NCBI GenBank assembly: GCA_025490895.1
Contig: JALPQI010000754.1
Coordinates: 62,001-126,000 of the forward strand
Reading direction: 5' to 3'
Origin: Thaumatotibia leucotreta
Lineage: Eukaryota; Arthropoda; Insecta; Lepidoptera; Tortricidae
Length of the DNA stretch: 64,000 nt
Each line of letters opens with the position of its first letter. The first letter of the stretch is position 1. The translations under genes and the position numbers were made by a program. Positions 53,698 through 63,406 of the stretch are shown here, in pieces. The notes under the pieces were generated by a model. It saw nothing but the letters and a program-made list of their open reading frames with translations. It was not told the origin of the DNA and did not search any database.

Positions 53698-54016
53698 GGG
53701 CGTTTTCACAAACCGTTGTTGAAATCACCTTGTTATTTAATTCGGACAAGTTTGGGCTTGTTCTACTCACACGAGCTCTTTCGATTCTAATAGGAGAAAA
53801 AAAATGTCCCAAAATGTTTTTTCCATTACGATACTGTTGTTTCACAGATGTTCAAAGGCGGTAGCGTAATGGAAGGAATGAAAACTGTATGAAAATTATG
53901 GGACATATTTTTTCTCCTAACGAAATCGAATGAGCTCGTGATTCTGAGTCGAATAAGCCTAAACTTGACCAAATTAAATAACAAGGTGATTTCAACAACG
54001 GTTTGTGAAAACGCCC
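53698..54016. repeat. 319-bp MITE with TTTA duplication
   Basis: GGGCGTTTTCACAAACCGTT.. (46 bp) is mirrored perfectly at the right end. TTTA lies at both flanks (53694-53697 and 54017-54020). Inner arms remain partly paired (GAGAAAAAAAATGTCCCA / TGGGACATATTTTTTCTC). Confidence 0.85.
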
Positions 54017-54089
54017 TTTACCCAAAAAAGAAAAAAAAGTGATATATAGAGGAGCATTCGAACTTTGTAGACCCAAGTTTCGCTGCCTA

Positions 54090-54264
54090 CGTCGCTGTGC
54101 TACGTCGTAGCCCGTAGCACCTAACCCCTTACACGTCTAGTAACTTGGCAAACCGTTAACACTTTGAGTGCGGGGAACTCCCGAGGGGAGTTCTCTGTGG
54201 GAGGTCAATTTTCGCTACAAAGCGGAAAAAAGACGTGATGGGCTACGAGCGTAGCGCGTAGCAC
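54090..54264. repeat. Inverted repeat with GTAGC-rich arms
   Basis: TACGTCGTAGCCCGTAGCAC near 54101 faces GGGCTACGAGCGTAGCGCGT near 54240. A similar GCTACGGCGTAGCAC stretch is at 55610-55624. Diverged MITE family. Confidence 0.5.
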
Positions 54265-54301
54265 TCGTCCGCAATAAAAATGTTAAGTATTGTTAGTCAC
54301 C

Positions 54302-54394
54302 TTCGGTCTTATCAATCCACAATCTGTCTATCAGATAGAGAGGGACAATCAATAATTATTGACTTGCTATGTTAGGAGACGTTTATGAATAAGG
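54302..54394. repeat. MITE family D, partial copy
   Basis: TTCGGTCTTATCAATCC and GGGACAATCAATAATTATTG, GTTAGGAGACGTTTATGAAT match the right two-thirds of the family. Confidence 0.65.
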
Positions 54395-54589
54395 AAGTAA
54401 GTTGTGACTGATTTTTTTTAAAAGTCCTTTTTAAAAAATACATATCGTACGATGTGATTGATGTATAGATAAATTACCAAACACATTATCATTAATGGTG
54501 CGGGATGTGAAGAGTTCATACCTTTACTTAAGTACATTAACAACATACGAATATGAACTAATAGTAATATAGTTTCCATAGGCATAGAA

Positions 54590-54740
54590 TAACCCCCTTA
54601 ATCATAAACGTCTGTTAACTTAACAAGCCGCTAATAATTGTTTGTCCCTTTTGGTCTTAACAATGTGTCCATAAGAGCTAAAGAGACAAACAATTATTAG
54701 CGGCTTGCTAAGTTAGCAGACGTTTATGAATAAGGGGTTA
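54590..54740. repeat. MITE family D, full copy
   Basis: TAACCCCCTTAATCATAAAC..AACAAGCCGCTAATAATTGT is mirrored by the right arm ending TTTATGAATAAGGGGTTA. Centre: CTTTTGGTCTTAACAATGTG. Confidence 0.85.
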
Positions 54741-54892
54741 AAGCTATAAATACAATACATATCAAAATATATAATAAATATAATAGGTATAACATACCTG
54801 CTATTTACTAAAGTATCAAAACATTAATCTTCAAAATTGTCAAAGATATGATTCGTTATTCGTTAATAATACGTCAACGAAAGAGTTTAACA

Positions 54893-55042
54893 TAACCCCC
54901 TTATTCATAAACGTTTGTTAAGTTAACAAGCCGCTAATAATTGTTTGTCCCTTTCGGTCTTAACAATGTGTCCATAAGAGCAAAAGGGACAAACTATTAT
55001 TAGCGGCTTATTAACTTAACAAACGTTTATGAATACAGGGTA
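54893..55042. repeat. MITE family D, full copy
   Basis: Same structure as 54590-54740 and only about 150 bp away in the same orientation. Arms TAACAAGCCGCTAATAATTG and its mirror are nearly perfect. Confidence 0.85.
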
Positions 55043-55103
55043 AGATCATAACTGTCGTCAAAAGATTATTATACCTACTTACTCTGTTTGGTTAGGTAAA
55101 GTT

Positions 55104-55264
55104 ATTTTTCATCACACTTGCTGTCTAAGAGCGCCATTGCTTGCATGCGTAGCGGGAGTAATAGAAAAGGGAAACTCCCTAGGGAGTAATAGAAATGTTA
55201 GTACCTCATTTAATAATATTTTGTCTTAAAACTAATTTTTTGTTCGCAAGTGTGATGAAAAACC
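55104..55264. repeat. 161-bp inverted repeat
   Basis: TTTTTCATCACACTTGC (about 55105) is mirrored by GCAAGTGTGATGAAAAA (55246-55262). GGGAGTAATAGAAA occurs twice inside. The adjacent CACGGTCGGTAAGCGGAATA (55271-55290) is shared with about 13544-13566. Confidence 0.65.
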
Positions 55265-55710
55265 TTGTATGCATCACGGTCGGTAAGCGGAATACTAAGT
55301 CTCATTAGTAATTCCGTACTTACCTCCGTAGACGCACAATGTACTATTATTGAATAATGCATTAAAAATCCAAACTAGGTACTTAATAAATCAAAATTAT
55401 GTAAATTACTGTATTTCCTTGTTACACCAAAGATATTTGCTTGAACTTATTTTCTAGTTACTCGTGGTTTTCAATAAAAAGACATTGCAAGATTGTTTAC
55501 ATTTAGTTAAATACCTAACTAAAAAGAGACCAGAAGATACTAATACCTATTAGTAATAATAACAGGACCTTTGCTACGTAGGTAGTAACGCGCGCTTTGT
55601 GCTTCACGCTACGGCGTAGCACTGCAGTAAAGTAGGCAACGTAGCTTCCTTTTTTAAATCCCGAAGATAGAAGGGGACAGTGTTATAGTTTTATCATGAA
55701 GATAACTTTG
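55265..55710. other. Non-coding DNA
   Basis: Nothing beyond the shared end at 55271-55295 and the GTAGC-rich stretch near 55570-55642. Confidence 0.35.
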
Positions 55711-55990
55711 TCAGCCTCCCTAGCCTAGTTGATGACTCTGTCTACAGGTGCATTCAGATATTTCAGACCCACCGAGCATTCGTTATCCTAACCCCCTACC
55801 CAACGAAATTCGATCGTTACACAAAACGTGGTTTGTTGATTTCGTAGAGTGGGGGATAGAATAGCGAATGCTCGTTTGGTCTGAATGCACCTTACGAAGC
55901 TGAAGGTTCTGGGTTCGAATCCCTGGTTGAATTGTTCCTTGGCCGTAGCTGTGAATATATTTAATATATTCAATTTTAAACGTGTATGTA
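55711..55990 (+). mobile_element. tRNA-derived SINE interrupted by a MITE
   Basis: The head (CAGCCTCCCTAGCCTAGTTG, A box) ends at 55745 and the rest (GAAGCTGAAGGTTCTGGGTT, B box GGGTTCGAATCCC, then TTGTTCCTTGGCCGTAGCTG) resumes at 55893. Removing the MITE and one TAC restores the sequence seen in the SINE at 39968-40152. Confidence 0.85.
55746..55892. repeat. MITE family A copy inside the SINE
   Basis: 147 bp. AGGTGCATTCAGA is mirrored by TCTGAATGCACCT, and TAC lies on both sides (55743-55745 and 55893-55895), matching the single TAC of the uninterrupted SINE. This proves the ends and a three-base target duplication for the family. Confidence 0.9.
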
Positions 55991-56011
55991 TGATGATATG
56001 ATCATAGTGTG

Positions 56012-56297
56012 GGGGCATCGTTGAATAGGTCTTTCAAAAAAAATAAGGGTTTTAAAAGAAAGTTTTTTTCTAATTTCAATATTTTCGTAGACAACCGCTC
56101 CAGAATAAAAAAAAATGTGTCTCCTCCTTCAGACTTTTGATCCATGGGACCAAAAAAATTGAAAAAAAATCATGAATAATGGGCTCATGGAATACTTTAA
56201 AATAAAACTATTTCGAATATAATCGGCCCAGCCGTTTTTGAATATCTACGGGACCTTACACTGAGCATGGCCCAACATGCACTTGTCCGGTTTTTTT
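56012..56297 (-). repeat. 0.5-kb lepidopteran repeat family, left half
   Basis: Reverse copy: GGCATCGTTGAATAGGTCTT, TTTTCGTAGACAACCGCTC, AATCGGCCCAGCCGTTTTTG, CTGAGCATGGCCCAACATGC and a final CTTGTCCGGTTTTTT. Confidence 0.8.
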
Positions 56298-56692
56298 TCT
56301 CTTGGGTACCAATTGCTATGCTATTCTCTTATTCACACATTCGACGCTGCGTTCGTCAACGAGCTCGACATCGAGACAGCCTTGTCTAAAATCCTAGCTG
56401 TTTTATTTGACATTAGGAATCGAGCTGTGAGAGAGGTTGTGGGCGAGTTCGTCGCTGTTTTTCGTTAGAGAATACGAAGTTCGTACATTAAACGTCAAAC
56501 TCTCGACGTGTGTAGTCCCAGCTCACGCCGCATTCGTCGCCGAGCACTAGTGTCGTTTAAAGTACATTCGTGAATACCATTTTTAGGCTCGACGCTGCCG
56601 CAGCGCTGACACAGCGCTGACAGCAAGGCGGTTTCCTTAGTGAATAACACTGCTGGTACCAACAGTCAACACTACCATCATTCACCAGGTCA
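56298..56692. other. Non-coding DNA
   Basis: Contains a partly repeated CGACGCTGCG / TCGTCRMCGAGC theme at 56340-56600; class unknown. Confidence 0.35.
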
Positions 56693-56835
56693 TCAGTCAT
56701 CCTTGTGGAGGGGCCTACTTACGCTACGTCTTTCGGTACGTAGCCACTTCTCTAGAACCTTTTTGCCCCATCGACCAATGGTTCTACGTGCAATGTGCCC
56801 CGCCCACTGCCACTTCAGTTTACCGATTCGGAGGC
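56693..56835 (-). pseudogene. RTE-type LINE, C-terminal remnant
   Basis: The minus strand reads IGKLKWQWAGHIARRTIGRW, then GKKVLEKWLRTERRSVSRPL and HKDD before a stop at 56693-56695. The KW.WAGHIARR..GRWG..VLEW pattern is the region just upstream of the RTE tail seen at 2654-2850. The strand is opposite to the other two. The downstream tail is lost or replaced (about 56640-56690), so it is a relic of a separate insertion. Confidence 0.8.
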
Positions 56836-57173
56836 TATATTGGTTAGGTACTTAAAAGACATAATGTAAAGGTAATCAATGTAATCATATTAATAATGTT
56901 GTTCTTATATTTAACTCCCCTGCGCCGGTTTCGTCAATTTCTCGCCCTCTCCCGCCCAATTATCTATTGCTGGCACTGGGGTCAAACATTTTTGGGACAA
57001 CAACCTCATTTCCTGACACCTTTTTTTAATGTCGCTCCGTATCTGAATCTAGTGGCTCTGGGAGCTGTATACCTCGCGAATGGCTAGTTTATTTTCACTT
57101 ATCAAAGTTTTAATGACTTTTTAATAGAAAGGAAACACATAATCAACAATAAATACAATAGTTATTTGTTATA
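56836..57173. other. No supported gene
   Basis: A 63-codon plus-strand open stretch (56896-57087) has an antisense frame with stops; it may be retroelement-derived but I cannot place it. Confidence 0.35.
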
Positions 57174-58002
57174 CAAGGGTGCAAAGTTGTATTTTACCCG
57201 CGAGTATGAAATTGAAACACGAGCAAGCGAAAGGATTCTATAGTTGAACCACGAGCGAAGCGAGTGGTTCTAAAATAGAATCCTGAGCAGCGAGTGTTTT
57301 AACATACGAGAAGTAAAATACATTTGCACCCGTGTGTAACACAAAACTTTTCCCCTCACTATAGCGAGGAAACTCAAAAAAGGTAATTATTTGTTCACAT
57401 TACAATCATCATCGGGTTAGTGATAACAATTTCCCAAATGCATCATGTATTTAATGCAAGATTTTGTCGCAGTAAACTTACCACGAAAAAGTAAACGCAG
57501 CATGATTGTAACACATTCCTGTAGTTGCACACCAACGCCAATGCATTATTAAATCATTCTCATTCATTATTTTTACAAAATTATAACAGAACACCCTGAA
57601 AGTTGTTTAGTTTACTATTTTTATGCGTGTTCGAGTCGGTAAATAAAGATTATAACCTATAATATTCTTTGACAATGTTGACGTTGACATTTTCTGCGTT
57701 TTGTGATTGCATCTAGTCATCTTATCATCATTCACTAAAACAATTGTTACTTATGGAATTTTAGGTTTTATATGTTAAAATCATCATATTATATAAAGGT
57801 TTGTATTTTACACTAAATTCTCAAACAAATTATTTAATTATCATTAATATGGAACAATTTCCATGAGCATTTTACGTTTTGTTATTCCAAAACCAAGATC
57901 ATTACTTTGCCACACAAGTGAATAATATGCGTTTTTACACGTTCGTATTAAAGGATAAACGAGCACTTTACGAGCTAGTGAGGGGAAAAAGTGTTTTAAC
58001 CC
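57174..58002. repeat. Two-part hairpin element
   Basis: The first hairpin (57174-57331) pairs GGGTGCAAAGTTGTATTTTAC with GTAAAATACATTTGCACCC and contains an inner stem GGATTCTATAGTTGAACCAC / GTGGTTCTAAAATAGAATCC. Then AAAACTTTTCCCCTCACTAT (about 57343) is mirrored by GCTAGTGAGGGGAAAAAGTG (57974-57993). The plan parallels 17182-18058. Confidence 0.65.
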
Positions 58003-58072
58003 ATATGTACCTACCTATTCAAATTGTATACGATACAAATAAATCAAATGAAATGCTAGTGCGTAAGTATAT

Positions 58073-58571
58073 AAAAAACCGGCCAAGAGCATGTCGGGTC
58101 ATGCTCAGTGTAGGGTTCCGTAGTTATTCTAAAACGGCTGGGCCGATTGTGTTCGAAATAGTTTTATTTTTAAAGTATTCTATGCCCACTATTCATGATA
58201 TTTTTTCATATTTTTTGGACCTACAGATCAAAAATTGGAACGATTATCTCCGAAAATAATGACTTTAGAAAAAATCTTTCTTTTAAAACCCTTATTCTTT
58301 TTAAGAGACCTACTCAATGACACCCCACTCTATAGGATTACAGCAAATAAAAAAATCATCCCCACTTCACCAATTGGGGAGGTACCCGAAATTTTTTTTT
58401 ATCTAGTTTTTATTTTACCACTTTGTTGGCATGATTATTATGTATACCTGTACCAAATTGCAGATTCTAGTATTAACGGCCACTGAGATATGCTGCGGAC
58501 AGACGGACAGACGGATGTGGCGAAACTATAAGGTTTCCGTATTTGCCATTTTGGCTACGGAAGCCTAAAAA
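58073..58571 (+). repeat. 0.5-kb lepidopteran repeat family, fullest copy
   Basis: Left end AAAAACCGGCCAAGAGCATG then GTGTAGGGTTCCGTAG. Interior ACGGCTGGGCCGATTGTG, GATTATCTCCGAAAATAATG, GGATTACAGCAAATAAAAA and GTACCAAATTGCAGATTC. Right end GGACAGACGGACAGACGG, CATTTTGGCTACGGAAGCCT. About 500 bp. GGGTTCCGTAG near the left and CTACGGAACCC-type right ends are inverted, so it may be a non-autonomous DNA transposon; no gene inside. Confidence 0.85.
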
Positions 58572-58602
58572 GCACCACAATTCTTTTTTAAAACAATATT
58601 TC

Positions 58603-59380
58603 TAAAGTAATGGTTTTAAGAATAAATAAACCTGATGAATTTATTGAAAAGTATTTATTTTATTTTGACAGCTCGTTAAACCTTTCGCTCAGTGCTGCCA
58701 TCTCACCTCCCCATAGTGGCAAAAACCCTTATTGTACGGTCAATTTAAATATTTGTTAAATATATTATTACCCATTTTCGTAAAAATCCCGGGTCATGGG
58801 AACACACTGTATATCTGTGCCAGGTAGCTAGCCGTGCTAAAATTATTAGATTTATTAGATGACTTTGTCGCCAGCCGTCTAATACGCGCTTAACATATTT
58901 GTGTCAGTGCATTCGGGGATTTACACAATGAGGGTTTTCGATAATTTTTCTGCCACCAGGGCGGCGCTTCGTACGCACCTGGTCTCGACAGCTGTCAGGT
59001 TCATACTATTCATAGGCACCTGGGCCTAAAATATTGAAATTCTATTTTATTTGGAAGAGAATTGATTTTGTAATGGATTACGACTAATACATGGTCGTCG
59101 AACTGAAGATTGAACTCTAAAACAGGCGCTCAAAGTCACTGGTATTCAAAATAATTACTATAACTTTGTTAATTTCATGAGAATTGACTTGGAACTATTT
59201 TATTCATTTATTTTAGGTAACAATATGACTAAAGTAATGGTTTTCAGAATAAATAAACCTATAAATATGTTGAAAATTAAATGCGCGTATTTATTTTGAC
59301 AGTTCGTTATATGGTCGCCTCAGTGCTGCCATCTCACCTCCCCATAGCGGCAGAAAAAGTATCAAAAACCCTCATTGAAC
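58603..59380 (+). repeat. Pair of direct repeats about 627 bp apart
   Basis: 58603-58740 and 59223-59380 share TAAAGTAATGGTTTT, AGAATAAATAAACCT, TATTTATTTTGACAG and GTGCTGCCATCTCACCTCCC in the same orientation, with small indels. The 480 bp between hold no recognised gene. The full-length LINE ends directly right of the second copy. Confidence 0.7.
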
Positions 59381-59387
59381 GACATTC

Positions 59388-59647
59388 TTTTTTTTTTTTT
59401 TTTAATTTATTTCATGACCATGGATACAAGTCCTTCAGTCGCAGACATTATGAAATTATAATACATTCTATCAAACCAATATTACAGTCAGATGAGTATA
59501 GAAAAGATATGAATTTTGACAAAATACTTTAAGATATGATTTGATTAAGGTTCAATTCCCAAAGAAAATACTTTTGGAGTTGAAACTTTATCCATCCTTA
59601 ATGCTATAACATATATTTAAACCTAAATGACAAACTATACACCGCAA
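59388..59647 (-). terminator. LINE 3' UTR with polyadenylation signal
   Basis: AATAAA on the minus strand (59411-59406) sits three bases before the 16-A tail. The tail marks the point where reverse transcription was primed at the target. Confidence 0.75.
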
Positions 59648-62600
59648 TCAAATGTTTCCCATAGTGTTTGCTATAAACTTAAATACTTGCGTATAATAAA
59701 CAGGGTTCGATAGTAAATCTTGAACGCGGCGGGGAACACTTAACGAATATTCTTCCGCAATGTCACTAATGGCACTGACAAGTATCAGTCTTTGTATTGC
59801 AAACGATTCACAATCAAAAATCACATGTTTTATGTCCGCATTTTCTTTTAGGCAATGTGTACATCTATCATCGTTAATAATATTTTTCCTTTTGAGATGT
59901 GCTGGGACCAGACAATGACCAAAACGCAAACGGTTCATGCACGTTATAAATCTTCTGCTGTCATACTTGAATCGAGTGTACCATGGTGTTGTGGGTAAGT
60001 CTTTCTGCAAGTCTGCATACCATTTACCTTTATTCTCAGTCTCAGTCATGTGCTTCCAATATTCCTTCCACATTGACTTTGCTGTACTTTTGAATTGATG
60101 GTAATAGTCTGTAAATGGTACTTGGAATGAATCTGACAAGTCTATGTCATGGTCCTGGCGAGTCGCCTGATCTACCACCTCATTTCCAGCTATGCCACTG
60201 TGGGAGGGAACCCATACAAATTCTACATTTTTTCCTAAATTACATAATAAGTCTTTAATTCTGTACACTATATAATTTTGCTTATATCCTAAATTACTAT
60301 TACACAAGGCAGTTAAAACACTCTTGGAATCACTTACAACTAGAATATTTACAGTATTTACATGGTTATTTACATATGTCAAAGCTTGCAGTATTGCCCA
60401 AGCTTCAGCAGTGAAAATGCTACAGCTGTTGTGTATTTTTATACATTCAGTTATTTTCACTTGTGGGTCATAATAAGCAGCTTTTACAGAATCACCTTTG
60501 GAACCATCAGTATATATTACATAGAAATCATATTTCTCATTTAAAAATTGCAAGAAATCATGTTTATTTTTCACAGTGTCTAAATTGCACTGAATGTCTA
60601 AATATTTTAACATTGTGTTGTATGGGCAGCTGTAGATTGGCCACTTGTTACTGATGTACATGTTACTTGTAAGATTTTTTATATTTGTCATTATGGTTGG
60701 TATTTCAGGAATAGAACCTGCAATAAGAGTGTTAGTTGAGACCTGGGATGTTACAACTATCTGAGCAATCTCTACTGGATACAATACTTTATCTAGGACA
60801 AGACGATTATTACATGATAATTCCTTCAGACAAAATCGCTCAGCCAGTTGTAAACGGCGCAAACACAGTGGAGGTATGCAATTTTCAACTTCCATAGAGT
60901 TAATAGGTGTGGTGCGCATGGCTCCACTTATTATTCTTAATCCCATATTTTGTATAACATCCAGCTTTTTTAATAATTTGATGTTTGCATTCATGTATGC
61001 TAAAGAGCTGTAGTCAAAATGACTCCTGACTATGCTTTTGTACAACATATTTAGAGTTTTTGGGTCAGATCCCCAAAAAGTTCCAGCTAAACTTCTCATG
61101 ACATTTATACTTTTCATGGCATTCTGAGCTATGTAATCTATATGCTTATCAAATTTTAATTTATCATCTAACACAACACCCAAAAATTTATGATGACTGA
61201 CAATAGGAATCACATTTTGATTATATCTAATATTTACAAATGATTTTGCTAAAGGGTCTTTACTTATTACTAACACTTTACTTTTTTCTGGGCTTATTTC
61301 TAATTTTAGACTATTGTTATAATACATTTGTAATTCAGCCAAAGCATGATTTATATTGTCAACAGCCATGTTCAGGTGTTGAGTTTCAGTATACAAAAGC
61401 AAGTCATCAGCAAATTGTAATATTTTGACATTTGGTGTATTTACAAATTTAAGAATTTGTGATGTGTATAAATTATACAATAAGGGTGATAAAGTTGCCC
61501 CTTGCATTGTGCCCTTATTAGTAACTTTGGGTCCATACATTTTGTTATTAAATTTGACATAAATAGTCCTATTATTTAAAAACCCAAAAATCCAGTTTAA
61601 TATTTTTGCTGGTACATCTAAATCTTTTAATACATAAATTAAGCTCTCAATATTAACATTATCAAAGGCACCCTTTACATCTAAAAATACACATATCACA
61701 TTAGCATGACTAAGTTTTGCCTTTTTGAGGTCACAGATAAAAGATACAAAGCTTTCAGAACAACTTCTACCTTTTCTGAATCCAAACTGAACATCTGGTA
61801 ATTTTCCTTGAGATTCAACAAAATGATCCAACCGAAGTTTTAACATATTTTCAAAAAGTTTACCTAGACAGGATGATAAAGATATGGGTCTGTATGATGT
61901 ATGGTTGTCTGCTGGTTTATTCGGCTTGAGTATGGGAATGACACATTGCGTTTTCCAGGACTCTGGTATAATTAATCTCTCCCATAATCTATTGTAGATA
62001 ATTAATAGTGTTTTTAAAGCATTAAGATGTAGTTTTTTAACTAATTTGTATGGAATATTGTCCAACCCTGGTGTGGTGTCTTTTCTACTATTGAGAGAAA
62101 TAAGCAATTCATTTATCGTAAAAGGCATATTAAGAAAGTGATTGTTTGAAATTTGACCTGATTCATTTAACATGCTATTTAAATTATTTTCATCTAACTG
62201 TGAGATGTCTGCAACCTTATCTAAAAAACTTGGCACCCACTCATCATTCAAATGCCTGTTGTATGAAGATCCAACTCTTTTGAATTTTTTAATGTAGCCC
62301 CATATTCTGGAAATAGGTGTCATTCTATTAAAACTACTGCATAAGTCTTGCCATGAGTTTACCTGCTCTTCCTTCAGTAGTCTTTTTTTCTGGGCATCAA
62401 GCTTTTTATAGTTAATGAAATTGGTAATGCTTGGAGATGCTCTGTACTGTTTTAATGCTTCTTTAGACTTTAGAACAGCATCAAGACATTTTTTATTCCA
62501 CCAGGGAACAGGTTTCCTCATGACTTTCATGTTTTGGTTTGTCTTTTGTCTAGGTATTGTTTGTGATCGAAGATCATATAATATATTTACAAAGCTATTG

Positions 62601-63403
62601 TACAATTCTAATGGTTCTGTATGTATAACATCTAAATCTAAAAAATGGGTTTGTGATAAATCATAGTACTTAGACCAGTCTGCTTTATTATAAATATATT
62701 TTTCTTCCACAGGACGGACTTCATAAATGGAAAGCTTAATATTCACAGCTACCTGAGTTGGAAAATGGTAACTGCCCATCGGATCATCGTGAACACTCCA
62801 TTCACAGAGTGGGGCTATTGTGGGACTGACTATAGTTATATCTATTGCGGAAGGGTTTCTATTTGGGTATTGTATGGTTGTGGGACTGCCATCATTTAAA
62901 ATGCACATATCAAATTCATCTATAAGTTGGTATAAACTGTTACCTCTACTGTTATTTGAAACACATCCAAATAAAATATGGTGTGCATTGAAGTCTCCCA
63001 TGATGATACACGGCTGTGGTACTTCTTGTAATATCTTTTTCATTTTACGCCTGTCAAATCTGTTGCCATTAGGTGGACAATATACACAAAGAATATATAA
63101 TTTGCCAATAGATGTCTCTACAGAAATACAGATGTTCTGAATAGATTCATAAAAAGTTGTGTTAAAGATGGTGTACTGTACATTTTGTTTTATAAGAATA
63201 CCAACTCCATTCTTTGAATTTTTAGAAATTTTATGTATAAAGTTATAAGGTGCAAAATTAGGGATTCTAGAATTATTTTTAAGCCATGTTTCATTTAACA
63301 AACAAATGTCTATATTCTGTTCTGAAAGATATGTATTTAATAAGGCTCTCTTACTGAGTAGACTTTGAATATTGAACTGTGCTATGTGTAAAAAAGTATC
63401 CAT
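59648..63403 (-). CDS. LINE ORF2: endonuclease, reverse transcriptase, RNase H
   Basis: An intact 1251-residue polyprotein starting at ATG 63403, three bases after the ORF1 stop and in the same frame. Residues 1-220: APE-type endonuclease with QFNIQS (9-14), NETW (37-40), GDFNAHH (136-142) and AIDIT (186-190). The usual SDH motif reads SYH here (211-213). Residues about 440-760: reverse transcriptase with SYRPISLS (503-510), FLDVKGAFD (573-581), GTMQGATLSP (631-640) and FADD (664-667). Residues 960-1085: RNase H with YTDGS (964-968), TAEAW (998-1002), SDSKS (1024-1028) and the final Asp in NEVVDQA (1078). Residues 1181-1198: CX2CX8HX4C zinc-binding motif. Together these carry out target-primed reverse transcription and removal of the RNA strand. 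Stop at 59648-59650. Confidence 0.92.
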   Translation of the reverse strand: MDTFLHIAQFNIQSLLSKRALLNTYLSEQNIDICLLNETWLKNNSRIPNFAPYNFIHKISKNSKNGVGILIKQNVQYTIFNTTFYESIQNICISVETSIGKLYILCVYCPPNGNRFDRRKMKKILQEVPQPCIIMGDFNAHHILFGCVSNNSRGNSLYQLIDEFDMCILNDGSPTTIQYPNRNPSAIDITIVSPTIAPLCEWSVHDDPMGSYHFPTQVAVNIKLSIYEVRPVEEKYIYNKADWSKYYDLSQTHFLDLDVIHTEPLELYNSFVNILYDLRSQTIPRQKTNQNMKVMRKPVPWWNKKCLDAVLKSKEALKQYRASPSITNFINYKKLDAQKKRLLKEEQVNSWQDLCSSFNRMTPISRIWGYIKKFKRVGSSYNRHLNDEWVPSFLDKVADISQLDENNLNSMLNESGQISNNHFLNMPFTINELLISLNSRKDTTPGLDNIPYKLVKKLHLNALKTLLIIYNRLWERLIIPESWKTQCVIPILKPNKPADNHTSYRPISLSSCLGKLFENMLKLRLDHFVESQGKLPDVQFGFRKGRSCSESFVSFICDLKKAKLSHANVICVFLDVKGAFDNVNIESLIYVLKDLDVPAKILNWIFGFLNNRTIYVKFNNKMYGPKVTNKGTMQGATLSPLLYNLYTSQILKFVNTPNVKILQFADDLLLYTETQHLNMAVDNINHALAELQMYYNNSLKLEISPEKSKVLVISKDPLAKSFVNIRYNQNVIPIVSHHKFLGVVLDDKLKFDKHIDYIAQNAMKSINVMRSLAGTFWGSDPKTLNMLYKSIVRSHFDYSSLAYMNANIKLLKKLDVIQNMGLRIISGAMRTTPINSMEVENCIPPLCLRRLQLAERFCLKELSCNNRLVLDKVLYPVEIAQIVVTSQVSTNTLIAGSIPEIPTIMTNIKNLTSNMYISNKWPIYSCPYNTMLKYLDIQCNLDTVKNKHDFLQFLNEKYDFYVIYTDGSKGDSVKAAYYDPQVKITECIKIHNSCSIFTAEAWAILQALTYVNNHVNTVNILVVSDSKSVLTALCNSNLGYKQNYIVYRIKDLLCNLGKNVEFVWVPSHSGIAGNEVVDQATRQDHDIDLSDSFQVPFTDYYHQFKSTAKSMWKEYWKHMTETENKGKWYADLQKDLPTTPWYTRFKYDSRRFITCMNRLRFGHCLVPAHLKRKNIINDDRCTHCLKENADIKHVIFDCESFAIQRLILVSAISDIAEEYSLSVPRRVQDLLSNPVYYTQVFKFIANTMGNI

Positions 63404-63406
63404 TAT

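Noticed and set aside
56896..57087. Hydrophobic 63-codon plus-strand peptide
   Set aside because: Composition is driven by CT-rich sequence; no signal, splice or family support, and possibly retroelement antisense.
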